Shown: positions 46,766 to 60,839, numbered from the stretch's first letter. The stretch is 64,000 nucleotides of DNA from Limnoperna fortunei (GCA_944474755.1 OX104115.1:50952648-51016647); one strand, 5' to 3'. The notes: generated by a model from the sequence alone, not told the origin. Numbers and translations: made by a program.

Positions 46766-48212
46766 ATTAAAACAACCAAGAATGAATTAGAATTCCGGTG
46801 TAAATTGCACTTTAATACTACTAAATAAGTTGATATCCATATTTACCATCCCAACTAATGATCGATAAAGACACGTGATTGATTTCATATAAAACTTTAT
46901 CTGACAGTTCGGAAATACTTGTGAAAATGAAAGAATGCTATTTCCATATTGTGAATGAACCAATTTTAAAATCCCTGTGAGTTTTTTCTCTTTAAAAATT
47001 CAATTGATATCACATAAATAGATAACCTTATTATCTATAGGGCGTAAAATTGAATTTTTACAATTTATATGTGCAGATCTTAGTGTGTAATCTAAATGAA
47101 AACCAGCCCACTTAAAAGTGGTGTCGTGGAGGTTATTACTTATCCGGTTTAGAAAGTTATGTCCCATTTCACGTATCATTTTCTAGGTCACAATGACCTT
47201 CAATTATTTGTTTTATTTAAAAAGATATTAGGTAATGATATTGGACTTTGTATGTGCGCATACATGATAGAATGGCCGATGTAAAACGGTGTAAGTGTAG
47301 TTTTTACACACAATATTGTTATACTAGTCATCTGTATGGATTAAATACCAATATTTGACATACAATGTACGTGTATTAATGTTCATCTTTATTGTGTCTT
47401 TTTGATACATGTTTTTTATGAACTTTTTTATTTATAACATTACATAAATGACCTTTTATTACTAAATTTCAAACTGTATCCTCGACATATTTAATATATA
47501 AAAATTTACAAAAAGAAAAGAATAATGTCACGAATGCAACGCTCCACTTGTACGACTGTCTATACAGATATGAAATCCTATAGTTTTTCAAAACCTCAAT
47601 TCAAATTTGTAAAAACAGAGGATGTGTTACACGACGATTTTTCTGCTGAAATTGGTATTTCTGAAAAGCGCATGACGGAAATAAACAAAAAATACATGTG
47701 AAATCGCATAAAATGGCCCGACAGTATACAAATTAAAATTGTTAATAAATTATGATTATTATTTCTAATGCTAGTTAATGCATATCGTATAATGCGTGCA
47801 CATTAATGATGATAATAATAACAACTAATAAAGAGGATCTGTGGAAGGTAATTTACTCACCTTCTTTCGTTGTGATAAAACAAATTAATTTGTATTGTAC
47901 ATATCCGAAAACATAACATGAAAATTAAAATAATTTCTGATAACATATCAATGGTTACAACACAGGGCGATATCTCCTTGTGAATGTTATCATCAAAAAT
48001 AGGCCCTGGGAAAGAAAATTAATTACTGGGATTCTTCTTTACGCAAGTTCTAATACAGGCAATATTTACATTATTTCCTTGAGATCTATTCATTATATTC
48101 ATGTCTTGCACGTGGTCTTGCAAGATTGTCCATATTCGCTTGTATGGTGTTGTACGCCACAATTTCAGCAACATTTTAACTAAATAAAGGGGTACAGTTT
48201 TTATTTGGGGTT
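46766..48212. other. AT-rich intergenic, nothing seen
   Basis: No recognisable feature; 47980-48183 is a chance frame. Confidence 0.45.
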
Positions 48213-48228
48213 GGGGGGGGGGGGGGGG
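48213..48228. repeat. Poly-G run, 16 bases
   Basis: An uninterrupted run of G preceded by GGGGTT, with G-quadruplex potential; also a place where assembly length is often unreliable. Confidence 0.9.
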
Positions 48229-48535
48229 CTAGACTACCATCCAAGAAGGTAAACTAATATTCCTTGTCAATTAGTGGATTCTAGCAAAATATGACCGAAC
48301 TAACAACCTCGGTTTTAAAAGGCCGGTAATTAATAGCGAATAGCTAACAACTTATACCGTAATTGGTACATGATTAGGAAGACAACCGAGTTTTGATTAC
48401 AGTTTTGAATCTACAAAAATATCAAATTTAGAGAAAAATTTGACTTAAAATTACTATAAAAAATATATTTTAAAGTTCTTCTTCCTATCATAATAGAAGA
48501 TCTTCATACATATTGTTTAGTTTTAATTCGATATT

Positions 48536-48634
48536 AATAATAAAGAAATGATTTATGTGTACATATTCATAATACAGAAATGATTCACACATGTACATAT
48601 TAATAATACAGAAATGATTAATACATGTACATAT
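48536..48634. repeat. 33-bp tandem repeat, three copies
   Basis: TAATACAGAAATGATT...ATGTACATAT units with AGAAATGATT at about 48543, 48576 and 48609. Confidence 0.8.
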
Positions 48635-49433
48635 ATAGGTACTTCAGAACACACAACGGGCAACTGCCGCAGATATCTGCTTTTTAATTTGTCAACGAAA
48701 CCCATACAAGAAAAGATTATAACAGACTTTGGTGCGTTATCTAACCAATTTATCAGTCATTACTGGTGTAAATGATGTAATTTTAGTCACAAAAACTGAA
48801 CAAATATCTTTATAAGATTATTCTATTCACGAACAGGTAATGATGTTATTTCATAATATAGGTTCTATACATACATCAGTACACTAACACCACTGTTTGC
48901 AAAAAATTATGCGGCCAAATTTATATTAAATTTTGGTCTGCGCAGGCACGGATCAATTCTGTGATTTGGTTTGTGGCTAATTACATCGTGACAAAAACAT
49001 TTTAAAACATTTCAGTCCAAGCGTCGAAAAATCCGTTACTATCATAATGTAATCTTAACCTCTCACACATACAATGGACATTATGTCCTCTGAAATCCTT
49101 TGAAGATATATGTAACTTGGTATGTTATTATTTTAACAGGTATTTATGCATGTTAAAGCTTATGGAAAATATCTGACAGGTATCCAATTCACAGTCATTT
49201 ATAAAATTAATGTCAAAAATATAAACTGTCAGTTTGTATATTAAAATCTGTCGAGTATCACATTTACTCTTGTAAAAAATGATAGTTAGTTTATTAACAT
49301 TATCTTAATAAAAAATCGATGATAATAAATGTCTTGCTTTTTTAAATATTGCTTTGTTGTGTCTATTTACATAATAACACTATATGTTACCAAATGTTTG
49401 TATTGTCTTAAAATCTCAAAATAAATCGAGTAC

Positions 49434-49589
49434 TTACCTATGACACCCTTTACCTTTGTTGCAAAATCTATAATGGCGTCTATTATCATTTAACTCCATC
49501 CTCGTTTTACTCACTTCATAAAGTTTTTTGTTAAAAACTACGAACACCAATTGCAAATATTTCCAACCGAAAACTCTTGACGCTTGCAT
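49434..49589 (-). CDS. Candidate first exon or 51-aa peptide, secreted (unrecognised)
   Basis: From ATG at 49589 the minus strand reads MQASRVFGWKYLQLVFVVFN, a signal-peptide-like start. A basic segment with RRHYRFCNKGKGCHR follows. A strong donor, CATAG|GTAAGTA, ends the exon at 49438; unspliced, a TAA at 49436-49434 would end a 51-residue peptide. It is too short to stand out in ordinary frame searches. No next exon was identified and I recognise no family. The strong donor and the signal peptide together make it better than a random frame. Confidence 0.33.
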   Translation of the reverse strand: MQASRVFGWKYLQLVFVVFNKKLYEVSKTRMELNDNRRHYRFCNKGKGCHR

Positions 49590-51202
49590 TGACAGACTCC
49601 TATGCAAGCATAATCATTAAGCTATATCTACGTCAGCTCACATATTTTGCATAGATTATTTTTCGCAAAAAAATGAAACATTCTTAACTACCCGATAGAA
49701 TAAATTTACTTGCAGTAGTTCCATCACAGACAGTTCACTTTCGTATTGATGTTGTTGAAGTTTAATCCTTAATTAAATTCACAAAATTATACAGCAGTTG
49801 AAATAACATATGGTTAAAGCTATACGTATTAAAGTGATACAATTTCACGTTATAATTTACTAACATGTTTAGTTCAGGATAATTAAACGTTTATCACTTT
49901 GAATCCATTGTTAGTAAACACGTGAAAACTGGATTATTCAATTTACACGGAGTATATCCGAATCGACACATTTTAATAATTTCTTTTCTATTCCTAGTGA
50001 AACCAAGCCAATTTCTCGATGCATACTACATATATATAGATCGTTTAAAAAAACTGACTAATGAGTATTGGCCTTGTCTTGTTAATTTTATAATTATCTG
50101 TTTATTCATTAAATTATCTTAAATGACATAATTTTTGCTGGTACGTATCGACAGTTTATCAGTTATTTGTTATGTGTACAGATTACAATTTTATACTTAA
50201 GACAAAGCTGAAATTATCAGTGTCCATAATCGAGGCTTAAAAAGGTTCTGGTGATTAATGTATGTTAATTCAATATGTCTAGGCTATCATGTGAACTATG
50301 CATGCAATTAGGTGGTTGCTTTCTATTACAGCGATCGGTAGTGTGTGATTTATTCTAATATCACTAACTAGTCCTTTACTGTCCCTCAAACAGATATGGA
50401 CAATTTATTCTGTCTTCGGACAGGGCTTTTTATACCTTATTTCACTATAACTGAATGTTGTCATGTTTTTATAAGAAGCAACAGACACACAAAATTTTGT
50501 ATGCATCGATAAAGGTCGCGAACTAGAATGTACATATAATAATGTTTCAAAACTAGCTGTTATAAAGAATGTCTGTATTTGACGTCTACAGCTTAATTGT
50601 AAATAAATGCAGCCACCAACGACGCACATATAACATCGAAATTTACCGTGCAGTGCTCCCGACAGCCTTTTAAATTTAATCGAAATTAATCTTGAAAAAC
50701 TTTTCGGTAATTTAAACCCATTAATGGATTTATTATGCATTTTAAAATGAAAACTGATGGCAGATCGCAATACAGCAGTAAATGATTACATCTTTAACAT
50801 AAATTTTAATTCGCTGCCATCTGCTGGATCTTACCTATTTAGAAAAGAACATTTTTTACATATGCATTTATACATGAGCATTTATATTCATATGCTGCAT
50901 GATTTTTTCAGATTATTAATGCTTATCATTTAGTGATCAAAATATTAGCTACATTCAGGATGAGAACATATTAACAAACGATGAATCAGTAATTTTATCT
51001 CAACTCATTATTTTATGATATCTTTATCTGATATGTATTTGGTATATCTACTATAAGTTGTTTGTATTCAATATTGAACAATATATTACACAAATGTAAT
51101 CCTTTATTAAATCATTTATTAATTGTTGTTGAATTTTCAGCAGCTTAAGTTGTAGTTTTAAATTCAGGTGGCGAACACAATTACAAACCATGAACTATAG
51201 CA
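49590..51202. other. AT-rich intergenic, nothing firm
   Basis: The 121-codon minus frame at 50405-50770 shows no recognisable features. The left edge of the satellite array begins near 51203. Confidence 0.4.
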
Positions 51203-54200
51203 ATTAGACTGATCAATATCTTGATAATTTTAACTGTATCAACGAGAGAGATACCCGGTAACTGTTACAATGAGACTGATCAATACTCGTGTAATGTTAA
51301 CTGTTACAATGAGACTGATCAATACTCGGGTAATGTTAACTGTTACAATGAGATTGATCAATACTCGGGTAATGTTAACTGTTACAATGAGACTGATCAA
51401 TACTCGTGTAATGTTAACTGTTACAATGAGACTGATCAATACTCGGGTAATGTTAACTGTTACAATGAGATTGATCAATACTCGGGTAATGTTAACTGTT
51501 ACAATGAGATTGATCAATACTCGGGTAATGTTAACTGTTACAATGAGACTGATCAATACTCGGGTAATGTTAACTGTTACAATGAGACTGATCAATAAGC
51601 AGGTAACGTTAACTGTTACAATGAGACTAATCCAAGCGCAGGTAATGTTAACAGTACGTTGAGACTGAGCAATACATGGGTAATGTTAACTGCTACAGTG
51701 AGACTGATCAATACTCGGGTAATGTTAACTGTTACAATGAGACTAATCCACGCACATGTAACGTTAACTGTTACAATGAGTCTGAAAAATACGAGTGTAA
51801 TGTTTACTGTTACAATGAGACTGATCAATACGCAGGTAACGTTAACTGTTACAATGAGACTGATCAATACGCAGGTAACGTTTACTGTTACAATGAGACT
51901 GATCAATACGCAGGTAACGTTAACTGTTACAATGAGACTAATCCAAGCACAGGTAACGTTAACTGTTACAATGAGTCTGAAAAATACGATGGTATTGTTA
52001 ACTGTTACAATGAGACTGATCCATTCTCGGGTAATGTTAACTGTTACAATGAGACTGATCAATACGATGGTAATGTTAACTGTTACAATGAGACTGATCA
52101 ATACGATGGTAATGTTAACTGTTACAATGAGACTGATTAATACGATGGTAATGTTAACTGTTACAATGAGACTGATCAATACGATGGTAATGTTAACTCT
52201 TACAATGAGACTGATCAATACGAGGGTAATGTTAACTGTTACAATGAGACTGATCCATTCTCGGGTAATGTTAACTGTTACAATGAGACTGATCAATACG
52301 CGGATAATGTTAACTGTTACAATGAGCCTGATCAATACTCGGGTAATGTTAACTGTTACAATGAGACTGATCAATACTCGGGTAATGTTAACTGTTACAA
52401 TGAGACTGATCCATTCTCGGGTAATGTTTACTGTTACAATGAGACTGATCAATACGATGGTAATGTTAACTGTTACAATGAGACTGATCAATACGATGGT
52501 AATGTTAACTCTTACAATGAGACTGATCAATACGAGGGTAATGTTAACTGTTACAATGAGACTGATCCATTCTCGGGTAATGTTAACTGTTACAATGAGA
52601 CTGATCAATACGCGGGTAATGTTAACTGTTACAATGAGCCTGATCAATACTCGGGTAATGTTAACTGTTACAATGAGACTGATCAATTCTCGGGTAATGT
52701 TAACAGTTACAATGAGACTAATCAATACTCGGGTAATGTTAACTGTTACAATGAGACTGATCAATACTCGGTTAATGTTAACTGTTACAATGAGACTGAT
52801 CAATACTCGGGTAATGTTAACTGTTACAACGAGACTGATCAATACGCGGGTAATGTTAACTGTTACAATGAGACTGATCAATACCCGGGTAATGTTAACT
52901 GTTACAATGAGACTGATCAATACGCGGGTAATGTTAACTGTTACAATGAGACTGATCAATACGATGGTAATGTTAACTGTTACAATGAGATTGATCAATA
53001 CTCGGGTAATGTTAACTGTTACAATAAGACTGATCAATACGCGGGCAATGTTAACTGTTACAATGAGACTGATCAATACTCGGGTAATGTTAACTGTTAC
53101 AATGAGACTGATCAATAAGCAGGTAACGTTAACTGTTACAATGAGACTGATCAATAAGCAGGTAACGTTAACTGTTACAATGAGACTAATCCAAGCGCAG
53201 GTAATGTTAATAGTACGTTGAGACTGAGCAATACATTGGTAATGTTAACTGCTACAGTGAGACTGATCAATACTCGGGTAATGTTAACTGTTACAATGAG
53301 ACTAATCCACGCACATGTAACGTTAACTGTTACAATGAGTCTGAAAAATACGAGTGTAATGTTTACTGTTACAATGAGACTGATCAATACGCAGGTAACG
53401 TTAACTGTTACAATGAGACTAATCCAAGCACAGGTAACGTTAACTGTTACAATGAGTCTGAAAAATACGATGGTATTGTTAACTGTTACAATGAGACTGA
53501 TCCATTCTCGGGTAATGTTAACTGTTACAATGAGACTGATCAATACGATGGTAATGTTTACTGTTACAATGAGACTGATCAATACGATGGTAATGTTAAC
53601 TGTTACAATGAGACTGATCAATACGATGGTAATGTTAACTCTTACAATGAGACTGATCAATACGAGGGTAATGTTAACTGTTACAATGAGACTGATCCAT
53701 TCTCGGGTAATGTTAACTGTTGCAATGAGACTGATCAATACGCGGGTAATGTTAACTGTTACAATGAGCCTGATCAATACTCGGGTAATGTTAACTGTTA
53801 CAATGAGACTGATCAATTCTCGGGTAATGTTAACAGTTACAATGAGACTGATCAATACTCGTGTAATGTTAACTGTTACAATGAGACTGATCAATACTCG
53901 GTTAATGTTAACTGTTACAATGAGACTGATCAATACTCGGGTAATGTTAACTGTTACAATGAGACTGATCAATACGTGGGTAATGTTAACTGTTACAATG
54001 AGACTGATCAATACTCGAGTAATGTTAACTGTTACAATGAGACTGATCAATACTCGGGTAATGTTAACTGTTACAATGAGACTGATCAATACGATGGTAA
54101 TGTTAACTGTTACAATGAGACTAATCAATACGCGGGTAATGTTAACTGTTACAATGAGACTGATCAATACTCGGGTAATGTTAACTGTTACAATAAGACT

Positions 54201-57200
54201 GATCAATACTCGGGTAATGTTAACTGTTACAATGAGACTGATCAATACGATGGTAATGTTAACTGTTACAATGAGACTAATCAATACGCGGGTAATGTTA
54301 ACTGTTACAATGAGACTGATCAATACTCGGGTAATGTTAACTGTTACAATGAGACTGATCAATACTCGGGTAATGTTAACTGTTACAATGAGACTGATCA
54401 ATACGATGGTAATGTTAACTGTTACAATGAGACTGATCAATACTCGGGTAATGTTAACTGTTACAATGAGACTGATCAATACGCGGGTAATGTTAACTGT
54501 TACAATGAGACTGATCAATACTCGGGTAATGTTAACTGTTACAATAAGACTGATCAATACTCGGGTAATGTTAACTGTTACAATGAGACTGATCAATACG
54601 ATGGTAATGTTAACTGTTACAATGAGACTAATCAATACGCGGGTAATGTTAACTGTTACAATGAGACTGATCAATACTCGGGTAATGTTAACTGTTACAA
54701 TGAGACTGATCAATACTCGGGTAATGTTAACTGTTACAATGAGACTGATCAATACGATGGTAATGTTAACTGTTACAATGAGACTGATCAATACGATGGT
54801 AATGTTAACTGTTACAATGAGACTAATCAATACGCGGGTAATGTTAACTGTTACAATGAGCCTGATCAATACTCAGGTAATGTTAACAGTTAAAATGAGA
54901 CTAATCAATACGCGGGTAACGTTAATTGTTACAATGAGACTAATCAATACTCGGGTAATGTTAACTGTTACAATGAGACTGATCAATACTCGGGTAATGT
55001 TAACTGTTACAATGAGACTGATCAATACGATGGTAATGTTTACTGTTACAATGAGACTGATCAATACGATGGTAATGTTAACTGTTACAATGAGACTGAT
55101 CAATACTCGGGTAATGTTTACTGTTACAATGAGACTGATCAATACGATGGTAATGTTTACTGTTACAATGAGACTGATTAATACGCGGGTAATGTTAACT
55201 GTTACAATGAGCCTGATCAATACTCGGGTAATGTTAACTGTTACAATGAGACTGATCAATACGATGGTAATGTTAACTGTTACAATGAGACTGATCAATA
55301 CTAGGGTAATGTTAACTGTTACAATGAGACTGATCAATACTCGGGTAATGTTAACTGTTACAATGAGACTGATCAATACTCGGGTAATGTTAACTGTTAC
55401 AATGAGACTGATCAATACGATGGTAATGTTAACTGTTACAATGAGACTGATCAATACGATGGTAATGTTAACTGTTACAATGAGACTGATCAATACTCGG
55501 GTAATGTTTACTGTTACATTAAGACTGATCAATACGATGGTAATGTTAACTGCTACAATGAGACTGATCAATACGTGGGTAATGTTAACTGTTACAATGA
55601 GACTGATCAATACTCGAGTAATGTTAACTGTTACAATGAGACTGATCAATACTCGGGTAATGTTAACTGTTACAATGAGACTGATCAATACGATGGTAAT
55701 GTTAACTGTTACAATGAGACTAATCAATACGCGGGTAATGTTAACTGTTACAATGAGACTGATCAATACTCGGGTAATGTTAACTGTTACAATAAGACTG
55801 ATCAATACTCGGGTAATGTTAACTGTTACAATGAGACTGATCAATACGATGGTAATGTTAACTGTTACAATGAGACTAATCAATACGCGGGTAATGTTAA
55901 CTGTTACAATGAGACTGATCAATACTCGGGTAATGTTAACTGTTACAATGAGACTGATCAATACTCGGGTAATGTTAACTGTTACAATGAGACTGATCAA
56001 TACGATGGTAATGTTAACTGTTACAATGAGACTGATCAATACTCGGGTAATGTTTACTGTTACATTAAGACTGATCAATACGATGGTAATGTTAACTGTT
56101 ACAATGAGACTGATCAATACTCGGGTAATGTTTACTGTTACATTAAGACTGATCAATACGATGGTAATGTTAACTGTTACAATGAGACTAATCAATACGC
56201 GGGTAATGTTAACTGTTACAATGAGCCTGATCAATACTCAGGTAATGTTAACAGTTAAAATGAGACTAATCAATACGCGGGTAACGTTAATTGTTACAAT
56301 GAGACTAATCAATACTCGGGTAATGTTAACTGTTACAATGAGACTGATCAATACTCGGGTAATGTTAACTGTTACAATGAGACTGATCAATACGATGGTA
56401 ATGTTTACTGTTACAATGAGACTGATCAATACGATGGTAATGTTAACTGTTACAATGGGACTGATCAATACGATGGTAATGTTAACTGTTACAATGAGAC
56501 TGATCAATACTCGTGTAATGTTAACTGTTACAATGAGACTGATCAATACGATGGTAATGTTTACTGTTACAATGAGACTGATCAATACGATGGTAATGTT
56601 AACTGTTACAATGAGACTAATCAATACGATGGTAATGTTAACTGTTACAATGAGACTGATCAATACGATGGTAATGTTAACTGTTACAATGAGACTGATC
56701 AATACTCGGGTAATGTTTACTGTTACAATGAGACTGATCAATACGATGGTAATGTTTACTGTTACAATGAGACTGATTAATACGCGGGTAATGTTAACTG
56801 TTACAATGAGCCTGATCAATACTCGGGTAATGTTAACTGTTACAATGAGACTGATCAATACGATGGTAATGTTAACTGTTACAATGAGACTGATCAATAC
56901 TAGGGTAATGTTAACTGTTACAATGAGACTGATCAATACTCGGGTAATGTTAACTGTTACAATGAGACTGATCAATACTCGGGTAATGTTAACTGTTACA
57001 ATGAGACTGATCAATACGATGGGGATGTTAACTGTTACAATGAGACTGATCAATACGATGGTAATGTTAACTGTTACAATGAGACTGATCAATACTCGGG
57101 TAATGTTTACTGTTACAATAAGACTGATCAATACTCGGGTAATGTTAACTGTTACAATGAGACTGATCAATACGATGGTAATGTTTACTGTTACAATGAG

Positions 57201-60200
57201 ACTGATCAATACGATGGTAATGTTAACTGTTACAATGAGACTGATCAATACGATGGTAATGTTTACTGTTACAATAAGACTGATCAATACTCGGGTAATG
57301 TTAACTGTTACAATGAGACTGATCAATACGATGGTAATGTTAACTGTTACAATGAGACTAATCAATACGCGGGTAATGTTAACTGTTACAATGAGACTGA
57401 TCAATACTCGGGTAATGTTAACTGTTACAATGAGACTGATCAATACGATGGTAATGTTAACTGTTACAATGAGACTGATCAATACTCGGGTAATGTTAAC
57501 TGTTACAATGAGACTGATCAATACGATGGTAATGTTAACTGCTACAATGAGACTGATCAATACGATGGTAATGTTTACTGTTACAATGAGACTGATCAAT
57601 ACGATGGTAATGTTAACTGTTACAATAAGACTGATCAATACGATGGTAATGTTAACTTACAATGAGACTGATCAATACGATGGTAATGTTTACTGTTACA
57701 ATGAGACTGATCAATACGCGGGTAATGTTAACTGTTACAATGAGACTGATCAATCCGATGGTAATGTTAACTGTTACAATGAGACTGATCAATACGATGG
57801 TAATGTTAACTTACAATGAGACTGATCAATACGATGGTAATGTTTACTGTTACAATGAGACTGATCAATACGCGGGTAATGTTAATTGTTACAATGAGAC
57901 TGATCAATACTCGGGTAATGTTTACTGTTACAATGAGACTGATCAATACGATGGTAATGTTAACTGTTACAATGAGACTGATCAATACGATGGTAATGTT
58001 TACTGTTACAATGAGACTGATTAATACGCGGGTAATGTTAACTGTTACAATGAGACTGATCAATACTCGGGTAATGTTAACTGTTACAATGAGACTGATC
58101 AATACGATGGTAATGTTAACTGTTACAATAAGACTGATCAATACTCGGGTAATGTTAACTGTTACAATGAGACTGATCAATACTCGGGTAATGTTAACTG
58201 TTACAATGAGACTGATCAATACGATGATAATGTTAACTGTTACAATAAGACTGATCAATACTCGGGTAATGTTAACTGTTACAATGAGACTAATCAATAC
58301 GCGGGTAATGTTAACTGTTACAATGAGCCTGATCAATACTCGGGTAATGTTAACTGTTACAATGAGACTGATCAATACGATGGTAATGTTAACTGTTACA
58401 ATGAGACTGATCAATACTAGGGTAATGTTAACTGTTACAATGAGACTGATCAATACTCGGGTAATGTTAACTGTTACAATGAGACTGATCAATACTCGGG
58501 TAATGTTAACTGTTACAATGAGACTGATCAATACGATGGGGATGTTAACTGTTACAATGAGACTGATCAATACGATGGTAATGTTAACTGTTACAATGAG
58601 ACTGATCAATACGATGGTAATGTTAACTGTTACAATGAGACTAATCAATACGCGGGTAATGTTAACTGTTACAATGAGACTGATCAATACTCGGGTAATG
58701 TTAACTGTTACAATGAGACTGATCAATACGATGGTAATGTTAACTGTTACAATGAGACTGATCAATACTCGGGTAATGTTAACTGTTACAATAAGACTGA
58801 TCAATACGATGGTAATGTTAACTGTTACAATGAGACTGATCAATACGATGGTAATGTTAACTGTTACAATGAGACTAATCAATACGCGGGTAATGTTAAC
58901 TGTTACAATGAGCCTGATCAATACTCAGGTAATGTTAACAGTTAAAATGAGACTAATCAATACGCGGGTAACGTTAATTGTTACAATGAGACTAATCAAT
59001 ACTCGGGTAATGTTAACTGTTACAATGAGACTGATCAATACTCGGGTAATGTTAACTGTTACAATGAGACTGATCAATACGATGGTAATGTTTACTGTTA
59101 CAATGAGACTGATTAATACGCGGGTAATGTTAACTGTTACAATGAGACTGATCAATACGATGGTAATGTTAACTGTTACAATGAGACTAATCAATACGCG
59201 GGTAATGTTAACTGTTACAATGAGCCTGATCAATACTCAGGTAATGTTAACAGTTAAAATGAGACTAATCAATACGCGGGTAACGTTAATTGTTACAATG
59301 AGACTAATCAATACTAGGGTAATGTTAACTGTTACAATAAGACTGATCAATACGATGGTAATGTTAACTGTTACAATGAGACTGATTAATACTAGGGTAA
59401 TGTTAACTGTTACAATGAGACTGATCAATACTCGGGTAATGTTAACTGTTACAATGAGACTGATCAATACGATGGTAATGTTAACTGTTACAATGAGACT
59501 GATCAATACTCGGGTAATGTTAACTGTTACAATGAGCCTGATCAATACTCGGGTAATGTTACCTGTTACAATGAGACTGATCAATACTCGGGTAATGTTA
59601 ACTGTTACAATGAGCCTGATCAATACTCGGGTAATGTTAACTGTTACAATGAGACTGATCAATACGATGGTAATGTTAACTGTTACAATGAGACTGATTA
59701 ATACTAGGGTAATGTTAACTGTTACAATGAGACTGATCAATACTCGGGTAATGTTAACTGTTACAATGAGACTGATCAATACTCGGGTAATGTTAACTGT
59801 TACAATGAGACTGATCAATACTCGGGTAATGTTAACTGTTACAATGAGACTGTTCAATACTCGGGTAATGTTAACTGTTACATTGAGACTGATCAATACT
59901 CGGGTAATGTTAACTGTTACAATGAGACTAATCAATACGATGGTAATGTTAACTGTTACAATGAGACTGATCAATACTCGGGTAATGTTAACTGTTACAA
60001 TGAGACTGATCAATACTCGGGTAATGTTAACTGTTACAATGAGACTGATCAATACGCGGGCAATGTTAACTGTTACAATGAGACTGATCAATACTCGGGT
60101 AATGTTAACTGTTACAATAAGACTGATCAATACGCGGGCAATGTTAACTGTTACAATGAGACTGATCAATACTCGGGTAATGTTAACTGTTACAATGAGA

Positions 60201-60425
60201 CTAATCAATACGATGGTAATGTTAACTGTTACAATGAGACTGATCAATACTCGGGTAATGTTAACTGTTACAATGAGACTGATCAATACGATGGTAATGT
60301 TAACTGTTACAATGGGACTGATCAATACGATGGTAATGTTAACTGTTACAATGAGACTGATCAATACGATGGTAATGTTAACTGTTACAATGAGACTGAT
60401 TTATGCGCGGTTAATTTTTTAACAG
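51203..60425. repeat. 9.2-kb satellite array, 39-bp unit, about 235 copies
   Basis: The consensus unit, numbered from GATC, is GATCAATACTCGGGTAATG then TTAACTGTTACAATGAGACT. Edge units decay at both ends (51203-51255 and 60398-60425). TCG alternates with GAT and GCG at unit positions 10-12. Rare odd-length units occur: 38 bp at 51653 and 53212, 37 bp at about 57650 and 57808. Long blocks are duplicated. The 38-bp marker repeats at 1559 bp, an AACAGTTAAAATGAG marker lies at 54885, 56250, 58937 and 59249, and a TACGTGGG marker repeats at 1599 bp (41 units). Three frames are free of stops in the consensus, giving long frames on both strands (largest plus 53218-57819, 1,533 codons). Coding status is unresolved. 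Confidence 0.98.
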
Positions 60426-60798
60426 GAAATATACTACTAATAAATATTGTTTGAATTGCAGGTGTCAAAGTCCTTAAGTGTTCACTGACAGTGCACGGAC
60501 GTCTTTAGATGAGAGACTATGAACTGAATTACACATCCATTAAAAAAATACAGCTATACAATAGTCACGATATAAAACTGCTAACCAACTAAAGCTTGCA
60601 TTAAATAGTTACAAATCTGAAAGCGCAGTAATGGGATTACAATGTATCTATATTTTTAGTAGTCCGATATGGTTGATCTTCAACATTAACTCCTGACAGA
60701 ACCTATTTATTAGTCAATGAACTTAATAAGATCCATCATACAACAATATTTACATTATTTGAAAAGAAAACAGAGATAAGCTGTTTATACATACATAC
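60426..60798. other. Spacer between satellite and candidate exon
   Basis: AT-rich. On the minus strand it would be the intron after the 60839-60799 exon. A second possible acceptor (CTGCGCTTTCAG, ending near 60618) leads quickly to a stop. Confidence 0.3.
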
Positions 60799-60839
60799 CT
60801 GAAACCTTTTGTTATAATTGAGAAATCTTTAGACGCCAT
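60799..60839 (-). CDS. Candidate first coding exon facing the satellite (unrecognised)
   Basis: The minus strand reads CAGAATGGCG, a good start context, giving MASKDFSIITKGF and then AG before a donor, TTTCAG|GTATGTATG. The intron would enter the satellite's side. An acceptor in the outermost satellite unit (ATCAG|TCTCATT at 60395) restores phase exactly into the long open minus frame. The polypyrimidine tract there is weak. No family is recognised and transcription is unproven. Confidence 0.25.

Noticed and set aside
50405..50770. 121-codon minus frame
   Set aside because: No motifs, and composition fits a chance frame; no supporting exon structure.
51203..60425. CRISPR-like array because of regular repeats
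   Set aside because: Units abut directly without unique spacers and the surrounding DNA is eukaryotic.
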